Part shown: piece by piece, positions 49,884 to 61,854 of the stretch
How the letters are laid out: each line of letters begins with the position of its first letter
Numbering within the stretch: the first letter of the stretch is position 1
NCBI RefSeq assembly: GCF_963924675.1
Contig: NC_089225.1
Span: 82,929,951-82,993,950, forward strand
Reading direction: 5' to 3'
DNA: 64,000 nucleotides
From: Phocoena phocoena
Taxonomy: Eukaryota > Chordata > Mammalia > Artiodactyla > Phocoenidae
The notes under the pieces: generated by a model
Databases searched by the model: none
Seen by the model: the letters and a program-made list of their open reading frames with translations, nothing else
What the model was told of the DNA's origin: nothing
Position numbers and translations under genes: made by a program

Positions 49884-50085
49884 GGCTTCCCTGGTGGCGC
49901 AGTGGTTGAGTCTGCCAGCTGATGCAGGGGACACGGGGTCCAGGAAGATCCCACATGCCACGGAGCTGCTGGGCCCGCGAGCCGTGGCCGCTGAGCCTGC
50001 GGTCCGGAGCCTGTGCTCCGCAAGGGGAGAGGCCACAACAGTGAGAGGCCCGCGTACCGCAAAAAAAAAAAAAAAAAAAAAAAAA
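49884..50085 (+). mobile_element. CHR-2-type SINE with internal deletions and a long pure A tail
   Basis: The body is shortened between the A and B boxes (tgagtctgccagctgatgc) and the B box region reads ggggtccagg, so the Pol III promoter is probably damaged. The A tail is about 26 uninterrupted A. Target-site duplication AGATCCAGAGTTG at 49871-49883 and 50086-50098. Confidence 0.93.
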
Positions 50086-50289
50086 AGATCCAGAGTTGAG
50101 TTTCTTTATAATAAAAACTACCACTTTTTGGCCTTTACTTGCGTGCTTCTCACTCAGAAGACCAAAAAAACCAAAGCTTAAATATTACCATTTAAGAATA
50201 AATACTGACAGAATTCTAGGTTCACACAGAATTAAGTCTGTGTTTATCTGTACTAAAAAAGTACAGTTATTTTTCACTTAAGATTACTA

Positions 50290-50450
50290 CTTAGCAAGAA
50301 ATAATATCGTTCATCCAACAAATACTTAGTGAAATACTACTATGAGTCAGGCACTGTACAGAAAAACACAGAGAATATAGCTATTTAAAGGGTAGACATG
50401 GTCCCTGCCTTCAGGCAGTTTTATCACAATCTCCAACAGAGAACAGAACT
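50290..50450 (+). repeat. Ancient interspersed repeat, 5' fragment
   Basis: catccaacaaatacttagtg, gagtcaggcactgtacagaa, ggtccctgccttcaggcagt match the same repeat. Confidence 0.5.
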
Positions 50451-51069
50451 TTTACATCTTTTATATTCTTTACTTTTAAAATTAATGTGCCTACATGTTA
50501 CAATATTTTAAACTGGAAATGTGTATTATTATATACATACACACACAGTAGGGAAAAGGGTTAGGGAAGACAACTTTTGTAGGAATAATACATTCAGAAT
50601 TTCCACAGTAAATCATTTCTACTCTTGTGTCATAAGCAATTGTCAGTTGTTGAAATGAAAAAAATTACAACTGGATATTACATTTTTACTTGACTGTACA
50701 TGATTTAAAAAATTAAATGTTTCCCCAAAAAGCTCACTAGAAGTAAAATCAGTCAAGGTTCTGTGAGCCAAATAATCATCTAAATTATCTACACAGATGT
50801 CACAACATAAGAGTTAATGCATCTTAGGCAATTCTCCAATATCAGTCTTATAGCCAGGGCAGATAATACTTCTTTAGACAAAACAATTATACCCCACTGT
50901 GAATAAACATAAACAACAATGCTTTTATTCAAAACTCTTTAAAAGTTTTAATGTGTGATTAGAAAACATTTCTTAATGGATATCTGAAAGAATACAATTT
51001 CCAAGGATAAAAAGTTTCACTGAATACACTACAGAACCTTGTGCTCCCATCCTAATAACAATATCTCTA

Positions 51070-51770
51070 AAAACATACTAAAGAAAAAAATATTATCCAT
51101 TTCGTACTCATCAAGTTGGCAAAAACAGTAAGTCTGATAAAACCAGGGGGCAGGGAGGATGTGGAGCAATGAGAACATTGCCGGTCGGGACATGTACTCC
51201 CCACCACTTTGGAGAGCCTTCTGGAGATTATGCACCTTATGATCCTGCAATACCACTTCTAAGTGCCCAAATATGTAAGATACAAGCACCAGGAGAAATG
51301 TAAAAGGATGTTCACTGTGGCATCCTATCTATCTAACTAACCCCCCTCAAAAGAGGAATGGAAAAACTGGCTTATTCTGATAAAAAGAATGAACTGGATC
51401 TACAAGAACCAGTACTAATAATTTCAAACCACACAGTTGAGTAAAATATGCAAATTTTAGAAGAAGATATAATTTATTGTTTCTATAAAATTCAAAAGCA
51501 CAGACAGTAATAAGTAAAACTTTATGGACACACATTTGTTAAATGCGCTAAAATATGCACCAGAATAACACAAATTGTTATCTGGGGAGGATTTTTGTTT
51601 TATCTGTTACTTCTCCTTCAACAAATTATTTGAAGCAAAATATAAACGATTACTCCTGGTGATGAGTATGTAGATGTCTATCATATCTTACACTTCAGTT
51701 TAAAACTTTTCTGACTTTAAAACAATGTTAGAAAGACATTAAAAATACGGACAAAGATTGTGAACAAGTA
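51070..51770 (+). mobile_element. Old L1/HAL1-like 3' fragment
   Basis: Contains degraded L1-like segments (aatgagaacattgccggtcgg, gatcctgcaataccacttct, and a later 3' UTR-like stretch near ttatctggggaggat). It is very diverged and the subfamily is not assigned. Confidence 0.5.
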
Positions 51771-51791
51771 TGCTCATTAAAGCCAAATATT

Positions 51792-51794
<3 letters not shown>

Positions 51795-51834
<40 letters not shown>
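51795..51834 (+). repeat. (CA)n microsatellite
   Basis: About 20 uninterrupted CA units between ttaaa and cggggagg. A second shorter run of about 10 units lies at 52050-52069. Confidence 0.97.
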
Positions 51835-51837
<3 letters not shown>

Positions 51838-53387
51838 GGAGGGGGAAAGGCAACTAAATATCCCACAAGAAAAGAAAAACTGAGTAAATTCAAGTGTGTT
51901 TTATTGTCCATCCTGGATTATAATGCAGATGGTGTAAATTATTCATAAAGCATTTAATGCATGGGAAAATGCTAGTGATATAAGCATTTAAATGAAAGAA
52001 GAACTAAATTATGCATACGATAATGAGCTATATAAACAGGCATGTGCAAGCACACACACACACACACACGAGAAAATATACCAAAAATTTTAACTGTAAT
52101 CAGTTCTGGGTGGTAGGATTATGTTTTATTTTCTTCTTTATCCATTTCTGAGAGTTGCATATTTCCATTAGTATTATTAATGAAAGGGGGAAGAAAAGGC
52201 AAACTACAAAATGCAAACTCCTCTGGTAAGAACTAATGCCCCAATTAAACTGATAAGATTCTGTTTTACTTCTGATTCTAAAAATACTAGGCTATGCTAA
52301 TAAAGATAAGTCTCTAAATATTAATATCCACAACCATACAAGTCAAAAGAATTGTGCCAATAACTATAAAGCTGTAAGCTTCTGCTTTAATGTTTCTAAA
52401 GATATGTTTCAGTCTCCTCTATTTGAGGCACTGTCACATCAGAACAGGTGGTCCCTTCATCTATGCATTAGATAAAGGTTATCAAATGGAAAATCTCCAT
52501 ACCAAACCTTTACTTATAAAAATAAGCTTGTGTAAAGTATGATTTGGCCATAAAAAAAAAAAAGATACAAATAGGACAGCAAGCAGTGTTTATTCTATGC
52601 CAAGTGAAAAATGTAAAATACTGCTGAGAGAAATTAGAGATCTAAATAAATGGACAGATATACCATGTTAATGGATTGGAAGATACTATATTATTATAAG
52701 CCAATTCTCCCCATATTGACTAGGTTTCCGATTTAATTATAACACTCCTGGTGTATATCCCAATATCTAATTCTAAAATTTATATGGAAAGGCAAGTGAC
52801 CTAAAATAGTCAAAACAATCTGCAAAAAGAACTTGGGGGATATCCTCTACCTTGACTTCTTACTCACTATAAGGCTAAGTAATCAAGACAATGTAATTCT
52901 AGCAAAAGAAGAGAGAATTACATCAATGTAACAGAATGGAGAGTACAGAAATAGACGCACACTTATTGTCAAATATTTTCAAGGAAGATTTCAAAGGAGG
53001 AAAGGAAAGGGGGCCTTCCTCAGCTTTACTGAGATATAATTGACAAAAATGGAAAGCACTTTTTTTTTTAAATAAATGATGCTGGAACAAATGGATATTG
53101 TATAAACATGGGATGGGGGGTGGGGTTCGACCTCTACATCACACCATAAACAAAATGAATTACAGACTGAAATGTGAAAACTATAATCATAATGCTCCTA
53201 GGAAAAAACATAGGGAGATATCTTTGCAACTTTAGTGTGGGCCAAGATTTATTAGGACAAAGAAATCACTAACCATAAAAGGAAATATTGATCATTTTGA
53301 TGAAGTGCAATATCAAAACTTCTGCTATCTGAAATACACCACTAAAAAATAAACAGGGAAGCCACAGACTAAGAAAAAACATTCACA

Positions 53388-53592
53388 GGGCTTCCCTGGT
53401 GGCGCAGTGGTTGAGAGTCCGCCTGCCGGTGCAGGGGACACGGGTTCGTGCCCTGGTCCGGGAAGATCCCACATGCCGCGGAGCGGCTGGGCCCGTGAGC
53501 CATGGCCGCTGAGCCTGCGCGTCCGGAGCCTGTGCTCCGCAATGGGAGAGGCCACAACACTGAGAGGCCCGCATACCACAAAAAAAAAAAAA
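53388..53592 (+). mobile_element. CHR-2-type SINE inserted in an old L1
   Basis: Complete head to A tail, with ATTCACA duplicated at 53381-53387 and 53593-53599. The L1 reading resumes on the far side with atatctgataaaggacttg. Confidence 0.95.
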
Positions 53593-54250
53593 ATTCACAA
53601 ATATATCTGATAAAGGACTTGTACCTAGAATATATAAAGAACTGCTACAACTAAATTAAAAAAGATAAAACAACCCAATTTTTTAAATGGGCAAAAGACT
53701 TGCCCAGTCACTTCCCAAATGGCTAATAAGAACATGAAAATTCGCTCAACATTATTAGTAATCAGGGAGATGCAAATTAAAAGCACAATGAGATACCACT
53801 ATGTATCCATTCCAGTGGCTAAAATGAAAACGACTGACGATACCAAGTGCTAGGATGTAGGGTAATTAAAATTGTCATATAATGCTGTTGGATACATAAT
53901 ATGATACAGGTTTGGAAAAGTTTGCCAGTTCCTTAAAAATTAAAAAAACATGTACCCTATGTAACTCAGCATGTCCTCATAGTATTTATCCAAGAGAAAT
54001 AAAAACATATTCATGAAGATATATGTGTACATATATCTGTCTCCATTTGTACAAAATGTCACAGCGGCTTTGTTAGTAAAAGGCAAGAAATGAAAGCAGC
54101 CCAAATAGCTATCAACAGGTGAATGGATAAACAAAATGTGGTATATACACATAATGTAATACCATTCAGTAATAAAAAGGAACTAATCCAAACAATATGG
54201 ATCGATCTAAAAATATTATTCTATTATATCAATCTATAATCATTATTCTG

Positions 54251-54451
54251 AATCATTATTCACAGCCCAGCTGTGGGGAAGGTGGCCACTTGGTCCTGAC
54301 TCAACCTGTTGAAAAGCTGTGCAATAACCTGCCAAGTCCCTGTGTGCGTGTAACTTATCGGATGGTTCAGTCTGGTAAAGCTGTGAGAAAGAACATGTGA
54401 TTCTTTCTTTTTAATGTTAAAATAAAGACTTTTGTATAGACTTGTTAAAAA
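54251..54451 (+). pseudogene. Retrocopy of an unidentified mRNA 3' end
   Basis: A 201-base insert has no L1 or SINE similarity that I recognise. It ends with AATAAA (54421-54426), about 20 further bases and an A run, and is flanked by a perfect 13-bp target-site duplication AATCATTATTCTG (54238-54250 and 54452-54464). One frame is open across it and stops at TGA 54398-54400, reading ...TQPVEKLCNNLPSPCVRVTY followed by RMVQSGKAVRKNM, which could be a protein C-terminus. The other two frames stop early. It looks like an L1-mobilised, 5'-truncated processed pseudogene inside an old L1. I do not recognise the source gene, and it could instead derive from a non-coding RNA. Confidence 0.7.
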
Positions 54452-54989
54452 AATCATTATTCTGCATAAAAATAAACAAGACTAGAGAGAGAGAACGACT
54501 GAAAGAGAACACTGTATGATTCCATACATCAAATTCTAGAAAATTCAAATAATCTACAGTGACAGGTTGCACGGAGACAGAGGTGGAGGGGAGCATGACT
54601 GGCAAAGGGATGTGAAGAAACTGGGGGATGATGATTATGTTCCCTACCTTGTTTGAAGTGATAGCTTCACAGGTGTATGAAAACTTATCAAACAGTATCC
54701 TTTAATGCGTGCAATTTATTATGTGGAAATTATACCTCAATAAAGTAGAAAAAAAATGTAAAGAAACAAGCAAACCAAAAGACTTTACAGCAAAATTAGA
54801 GTAAGGAGTCAAGGCAGTGGCTACCCATGACAGGGCAGTCGTATAGAAAAGCAAATATGAGGAGGGTTTCTGGCACACTGGTAATTTTCTTTTTCATCTA
54901 TGTTCTGGTTACACAGGAGTATTCAGGTTGTAGAAGTGTACGTTTATGATACATGTGTATATTGTTCTTCAAATACAAGTCTTTAAAAA

Positions 54990-55420
54990 GAGGAACATCT
55001 ACGTATGACCTAGCAATTCCACTCCTTTATCCAAGAGAAATGAAACATTTGTCTACAAAAACACTTGTACAAAAATATTCATGGCAGTTTTCTTCACAGT
55101 AGTCCCAAATTGGAAACAGTCCAGGTGCCCACCAACAGGAAACTGGATAAACAAATCTATGGTACATTCAATATTCGTACAATTGCATATATTACTCCAC
55201 AATAAAAAGAAACAAACTACTGATACAAGCAATAACATGGATGGATCTAAAAACATCACGCTGAGGGCAAGAAGTCAGAGACAAAGGAACACATACATAT
55301 GATTCAACTAATACAAAATTCCAGAACAGGCAAAATGTATCTGTGATGAAGCAACTGTGACTGCAGTTGCAGAAGTAGAGAAGAAAGGGAAAGATAAAGG
55401 GTAGAGTCATGGAAACGTTT
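54990..55420 (+). mobile_element. Old L1 ORF2/3' fragment
   Basis: Recognised from the degraded series tatgacctagcaattccact, tggaaacagtccaggtgccc and ggaaactggataaac, which is the ORF2 C-terminal region of L1. It is heavily diverged and has no intact frame. Confidence 0.7.
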
Positions 55421-55623
55421 TCTATCTTGCTAGAGATTCAAGGAAAAAAATGCTCACTATGGACATGGAAAAATTATGTCTATCAACACTACTGAATTAC
55501 TAAATTAAAATTTAAATGGGTACTTTTAATTCACCCTAATTCCTGAAAGCATAACGTAAAATCCAAACTGAAGATTCTAAAATAAGCTAATAACTTCAAT
55601 TGTGGTAAAGAATAAATTTTATT

Positions 55624-55947
55624 GGGCTTCCCGATGGCACAGTGGTTAAGAATCCTCCTGCCAATGCAGGGGACACGAGTTAGAGCCCTGGTCTGGGAAG
55701 ATCCCACATGAGGCAGAGCAACTAAGCCCCTGCGCCACAACTACTGAGCCTGCACTCTAGAGCCCACGTGCCACAACTACTGAAGCCTGCTCGCCTAGAG
55801 CCCGTGCTCCACAACAAGAGAAGCCACCGCAATGAGAAGCCCGCACACCGTAACAAAGAGTAGCCCCCGCTTGCCGCAACTAGAGAAAGCCCGTGCACAG
55901 CAGTGAAGACCCAACGCAGCCATAAATAAATAAATAAATTTTTTTAA
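55624..55947 (+). mobile_element. CHR-1-type SINE, full length
   Basis: Head gggcttcccgatggcacag to an (aaat)n tail. 16/17 target-site duplication: AAAGAATAAATTTTATT (55607-55623) and AAAGAATAAATCTTATT (55948-55964). Confidence 0.94.
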
Positions 55948-56480
55948 AAAGAATAAATCTTATTAAGGTCTCACTTTGTTGAAATTTATCTATTTTTCTT
56001 CCACAAACATTTCTTTCTAATTAGTAAGAAAATCAGAATGTCTTGTCCCAAGTGCTTTATTTTTAAGATGGCTTCATACAAGTATATTATACACTATGAA
56101 ATGGAACTTGATATAAAAGGTTCCTTATTATCAACAGTACTTCAATAAGCTTGTATAGCGATTTCCAAAATGGAGGTGATTATAACCCAGGAAGTATGAG
56201 TGATGATCCATTAGGGTATAAGAACAACATATTAGGAGTTCTATTTAATCTTTATCTTAATACACATATGTATTTTAAGTACCATATAATGTAATACAAT
56301 ATAATACATGTGTATCCTTATCATAGAAAATGACACTGGCCTCTTCATTATGGCCACCTGTCAGACAGTCACACATCATATATATAAAGTAGTCTAAGTA
56401 TTCTGGTACTAAATGATTCTAAATATTTGGAGGGAAGAGTGATAGTATTTGCTGGAATCTTTTTCAAAAATGAAATAAAG

Positions 56481-56694
56481 GGGCTTCCCTGGTGGCGCAG
56501 TGGTTGAGAGTCCGCCTGCCGATGCAGGGGACACAGGTTCGTGTCCCAGTCCGGGAAGATCCCACATGCCACAGAGCGGCTGGGCCCGTGAGCCATGGCC
56601 GCTGAGCCTGCGCGTCCGGAGCCTGTGCTCCGCAACGGGAGAGGCCACAACAGTGAGAGGCCCACGTACCGCAAAAAAAAAAAAGAAAAGAAAA
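56481..56694 (+). mobile_element. CHR-2-type SINE, full length
   Basis: Head gggcttccctggtggcgcag to a tail of A with GAAAA units. Target-site duplication GAAATAAAG at 56472-56480 and 56695-56703. Confidence 0.94.
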
Positions 56695-56703
56695 GAAATA
56701 AAG

Positions 56704-57926
56704 AATGCACCTTTTTGTAAATTGCTACAAGAGACTGGTGTTCCAGGGAAGACATATTCTTACAGTAAATGATTTCCTTTATAGAAACAATATTTTATGG
56801 AAAAACTGTATTATCTAATCCTTCATGAAGCAGCTGCTTTGACCTCAACAAAAGAAAGTTGGGGCAGGGGAAGTAAGGTTTAACCTCAAATGCAACTACT
56901 GCAGCAAAAGACAAGCTGATGCAGAAACAGCACCAAGTGTTACAGAATGTTGCTGATGTAGTTGAGGAGTGACCAGTTAAATATTTTATACCAAACAGGT
57001 TTACTGGTTGTCTCATGGCAAAGTATTTTAAAAGAGTTGTCAAATTTAAAGATGAGTTAAGCATTTATCTTTCACACACACACAAAGTCTAAATTTGCTG
57101 ACTTTCTGTGATCAGTGACGGTTAGCAGTATGCTACCTAGCAGTTGTTTTTAAAAACAAAAACATAGTTAATCTACGTGTACCTTAAAGGTAAATGAAGC
57201 ATTTTTTTAGTAAGAAAATAACTGTATTTCAAAAGAAGTCAATGTGTGTCATCTTGCATACTCATACCTGCACACTCTAAACATAGAAAAACCATTTTCT
57301 AATTCTTTAAGTGCCTTCCATACATAGTTTCTCTGGATTTTGAATACATTTATTAAAAACATATAAATGCAAGTCCTCACATTGGTTTGCACAGAAAGGG
57401 CAAACTTTGCTAGCCAAATCTGCATAATTGATGGACAGAAATTCAACAATGAGTATCTCCATTTAGAAAGTATAGCCAAAGAGGCAGTTATTCTTTTGGG
57501 GTACGTGTCCCTGCATGAGCTGCCTTTTAGCTAAGACAAGCATTAAAACCAAGTACCAAAATAAACAAAGTTAAGATCCAGACTTTGGAATTTCTGTATT
57601 ACTAAGCAGTACAAACCAATATTTTTCAAACATAATGCACTGTATTCATTACGCTTGCTTTAAAAAACAAATATTTATTTTAAAAACTTAGGGTAAACAA
57701 AAAGGTTTTTGAGCCATTACTAACATTTATAAAGAACTCTATTCACAGATAAAGAGGATCACTGATTCCCTTCACAAGTCTCTAAAGTCATTTGTTACAT
57801 TATAAAATAAACCAAATAAGGCGAGAAAGAATTGTTCTTTATAAATAAAATAAACATTATTAGATTTTTATGGATCCTTTCAGGAGATGTAACTCCAACC
57901 ATAAAGAATTCTTCAAATGATGGCTT
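56704..57926. other. Unassigned AT-rich DNA
   Basis: No named repeat. Open frames at 56795-57064 and 57249-57479 on the minus strand have no recognisable protein features. Confidence 0.5.
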
Positions 57927-57935
57927 TCATTAAAA

Positions 57936-58277
57936 TATTTATTTATTTATTTAGGGCTGTGTTGGGTCTTCGTTGCTGCATGCGGGCTTTCTCTAGTTGC
58001 AGCGAGCGAGGGCTACTCTTCGTTGCGGTGTGCAGGCTTCTCATTGCGGTGGCTTCTCTTGTTGCGGATCATGGGCTCTAGGTACAGGGGCTTTTCAGTA
58101 GTTGTGGCACACGGGCTCAGTAGTTGTGGCTCCTGGGCTCTAGAGCGCAGGCTCAGTAGTTGTGGCACACGGGCTTAGTTGCTCCGCGGCATGTGGCATC
58201 TTCCCGGACCAGGGCTTGAACCCGTGTCCCGTGCATTGGCAGGCGGATTCTTAACCACTGCGCCACCATGGAAGTCC
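57936..58277 (-). mobile_element. CHR-1-type SINE, full length
   Basis: Reverse orientation, tail tatttatttatttatttagg at the left and head ending caccatggaagtcc. Target-site duplication TCATTAAAA at 57927-57935 and 58278-58286. Confidence 0.94.
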
Positions 58278-58286
58278 TCATTAAAA

Positions 58287-60274
58287 CCGTTTTTATTGCA
58301 CTTCTATTATATTTGGGACTGAGAGACTTCAGATGAGTAAAACTAGATCCAATACTCCAGAATCGGGGATTTAAGACAGTATACAATTATTTACAATACA
58401 GGGAAAATCAAGTAAGGTCTAGAGGAATGAAGAGGAAGGCAATGAATTCTACTTAGTATCAAACAGCTTCACAAAGGTGTGTGGCAATGGAACTGGGACT
58501 CAAAGGATGAGTAGAATTTTGACTAGAAAAATTAGGGAAAATAAACTATGCTTGGAACCATGGATAGAGGCACGTACAGTCTGGGATACATAAAGAATAT
58601 ATTGTATTTTCAAGTCACACTGCTAGTTATTTTGCTGTACTGACTTAGCTAACACTCTTCTTCAAACATATCAAACTTAGTAAGATCATTCTAAAAGTGA
58701 TTTCCAAAAAAGCATTCAATTTTCAAGTACAATTTAAAAACTGTACTTACTATTGTAATTCTACAATATTTGGGCCTATTCAATATGTTCACAGTTCTAA
58801 TTTTCTCCAGATTTCACCATTCTTCACCAGGGGGCTTACATTTTTAGTGCTACACAAATGACAAGACATCAATTATGGGCCACGCAATCTTGCTTTTCTT
58901 CTCATGTAAAGGGATGACTTGTCGCTTCTTTTCCAAGCCTAACAAACACCAGTCCCTTCTGTTTCTTTTTACACTCTGCTCCCTTAAATTACATTCTCTA
59001 CTGATTCCTTGTATCCTGCACTTAAACTAGTATCCTCTCTATTTTGGAGGGAAGATATACCTATTTCTTTGATTTCTCCATTATGTGTAGCTCTGCCTAA
59101 AGCAGAGTAACAATATATATTTTATGAATAGCAGAACATATGCTTTTTAAAAAGTCAATTTATAAGTTATGAGTGATGTTTTTGTTTTGTTTTGTTTTTT
59201 TGCGGTACGCGGGCCTCTCACTGTTGCGGCCTCTCCCGTTGCGGAGCGCAGGCTCCGGACGCGCAGGCTCAGCGGCCATGGCCCACGGGCCCAGCCGCTC
59301 TGCGGCATGTAGGATCTTCCCAGACAGGGGCATGAACCCGTGTCCCCTGCATCGGCAGGCGGACTCTCAACCACTGCGCCACCAGGGAAGCCCTGAGTGA
59401 TGTATTTTAAGACATCTGCCCCAAAGTGTGGTAAATACTATATCTTAAAATGACAGTGATTAAGAGCACAGGATGAAGTGTAGACATCATATAATCTGAG
59501 GGGTTTCTAATATTTCACAACAAAACCTTTCCAGAAGAAATCTTACGCAGCATGGCAAATATATATAACTGCAAAAGCACTGCTAATACCATTTTATGTT
59601 CAAATATAATTTATTAAAAACTCAAAGAGACAAATGAGGGTTAGAGATGTTAGTCTTGACACCTAAACAACCCATTTATTTCTGTAAAGTTTTGTTTTTA
59701 TTTCACTCAGATAAGTAGTTGCAAGTAGGTAGCAGCGCTTGTTTTCTTAGTAGCTTTTAATGGTTTGTTTTGCAGTCTCAGGGTATGTTTCAATTAAATT
59801 GATTTGAGAAAATTTTTAAATAAGAATTTTCTTCTTTCAAAATGAGTTAGTAACAATATCTAAAAACTGCTTACAAGGCACACAAGAAAAACCTAAAACT
59901 TGCAATGAGCTATAAAACATCTATACTGTAACATGGTATCAGGACTCAGTGTTACATGTTCATTTGTTACTAAACAAATTGACTTACACAGGATGAGTAT
60001 ACCCCCAAAGGAATGGGCTTGAGTCTTGCCTGTCATTTAACCAAACGCAGTTTATATGCCATAGTAATGTACTGTTTAGACAATTCTATATGAAGAGACA
60101 TGCACAGGACTGAATTTTTAAAAAACTTAACTGCAAACTACAACTTTCCTTACCCATTTAAAATTCACAAATAATCAGAGATAGTAAAAGAAGCTTCATT
60201 CTAAGGAATGCTTCCCCCCCCAATTAAGCAGGTGTAACCAATGCAGCACTACTGTTTTCAATGTGAGAAAATTT
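58287..60274. other. Unassigned DNA around a CHR-2 SINE
   Basis: Outside the SINE at 59180-59393 I recognise nothing. Confidence 0.5.
59180..59393 (-). mobile_element. CHR-2-type SINE, full length
   Basis: Reverse orientation, T/G-rich tail then gcggtacgcgggcctctcac, head ending caccagggaagccc. Target-site duplication TGAGTGATGT at 59170-59179 and 59394-59403. Confidence 0.95.
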
Positions 60275-61832
60275 TATATATATGTACAAGAGGGTGCCAA
60301 GACCATTCAATGTGGAAAGGACAGTTCTTTCAAAAATGGTGCTGGAAAAACTGGATATCCACAACCAAAAGGATGAAGTTGTACCCTTACCTAAAACCAT
60401 ATGCAAGTATTAACTCAAAATGGGTCAAAGAGCTAAATATAATAGCGAAAACTATAAAGCTCTTCGAAGAAAACACAGGGGAAAAGCTTCATGATGTTGG
60501 ATTTGGCAATGATTTCCTGGACACCAAAAGCACAGGCAACAAAAGAAAAAATAGATCAAGTGGACATCATTAAAATGAAAAACTTTTATACATCAAAGGA
60601 CACTATGAACAGAGTAAAAAGGCAACCCACAGAATAAGAGAATATATTTGTAAATCATGGATCTGAGATTAATATCTAGAGTATATAAAGAATTGCCACA
60701 ACTCAACAACAGCAAAACAACCCGATCTTTTAAATTGGCAAAGGACTTGGATAGACATTTCTACAAAGAAGATACACAAATGGCCAACAAGTATATGAAA
60801 AGATGCTCCACATCCCTAATCATTAGAAAAATACAAATCGATACCACTTCACACTCATTAGGATGGCTATTATCAAAAACACAGAAAATGACAAGTGTTG
60901 AGGTGAGGATGTGGAGAAACTGAAACCCTTGTGCTGACTGCAGCTGCAAATGTGTAAAATGCTGCAGCTGCTGTAGAAAATGGTGTGGCAGTTCCTCAAA
61001 AATCCAACACAGAACTACCATATGATCCAGCAATTCCACTTCTGGGTATATACCCAAATGAAGTGAAAGCAGGGACCTGAGTAGATATGTGTACACCAAT
61101 GTTCAGAGCAGTATTACAACAGCTAAGAGGTGGAAACAACCAAATGTCCATCTACAGATGAATAAACAAAATGTGGTATACACACAATGAAATATTACTC
61201 AGCCTTAAAAAGTAATTAAATTCTGATTCATGCTGCAACATGGATGAATCTTAAAGATACTGTGCTACAGGGAGATCAGCTCAGGGCTTTGTGACCACCT
61301 AGAGGGGTGGGATAGGGAGGGTGGGAGGGAGATGCAAGAGGGAGGGGATATGGGGATATATGTATATGTATAGCTGATTCACTTTATAAAGCAGAAACTA
61401 ACACACCATTGTAAAGCAATTATACTCCAATAAAGATGTTAAGAAAAATAATAAAATAAAATAAAAGGTTTAATTATGCCCCCCCAAAATAATAAATTTG
61501 ATATTCAAAAAAAAGATACCGTGCTAAGTGAAATAAGCCAGATAAAAAGCAAAAACAAATATTGCATGATCCCATTTATATGAAGTATCTACAGTAGTCA
61601 AAATCACAGAGACAAAGTAGAAAAGTGGTTACCAGGGGCCAGAGGGAAAGGGGGTGGGAAGTTAATGTTTAATGGGTAGAGTTTCAGTTTGAGAGGATGA
61701 AAAAGTTCTAGAGATGGACAGTGATGATGGCTGCACAACTATGTGAATGTACTTAATACCACTGAACTGTACAATTAAAAATGGTTAAAATGGTAAATTT
61801 TATGTTGTATATTTTACCACAATAAAAAAAAA
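60275..61832 (+). mobile_element. Old L1 (L1M-type) ORF2 end and 3' UTR, interrupted
   Basis: A degraded ORF2 C-terminal region (for example frames reading like WCWKNWISTTKRMKLYPYLK and FEENTG) is followed by a typical old L1 3' UTR ending near accacaataaaaaaaaaa (about 61822-61832). Many stops and frameshifts are present. A younger L1 is inserted at 61268-61511, and the host sequence reads through cleanly when that insert and one duplication copy are removed. Confidence 0.85.
61268..61511 (+). mobile_element. Nested young L1 3' end with apparent 3' transduction
   Basis: About 175 bases of young L1 3' UTR (from cagggagatcagctc to AATAAA at 61429-61434) are followed by an A-rich tail (61441-61466). 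Next comes a 40-base non-L1 segment (61467-61506) with its own AATAAA at 61491-61496, and then a second oligo-A run. The whole is flanked by AAAGATACTGTGCTA (61253-61267) and AAAGATACCGTGCTA (61512-61526), a 14/15 target-site duplication. Poly(A), then extra sequence with a polyadenylation signal, then poly(A) and the duplication is the signature of an L1 3' transduction. Confidence 0.8.
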
Positions 61833-61854
61833 ATTGCGTGTTATTTATTATGGT

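Larger units (their letters stand above)
52590..54760 (+). mobile_element. Old L1 (L1M-type), interrupted by a SINE and a retrocopy
   Basis: Degraded ORF2 is recognisable from the agatataccatgttaatggattgg region (about 52655) through ORF2 C-terminal stretches after 53600 and a 3' UTR ending near tatacctcaataaag (about 54745). A CHR-2 SINE (53388-53592) and the retrocopy at 54251-54451 are inserted in it. Frames are broken throughout. Confidence 0.75.

Noticed and set aside
29119..59400. Many open frames of 60-130 codons with recurring proteins such as ...GDTGSCPGPGRSHMP... or ...GLSLLWPLPLRSTGSG...
   Set aside because: They are the same few frames of CHR-2 SINEs read on either strand. The repetition comes from the repeat, not from a protein family.
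60241..60923. Frames of 110 and 88 codons on the plus strand
   Set aside because: They are eroded pieces of L1 ORF2 in an old element, not host genes.
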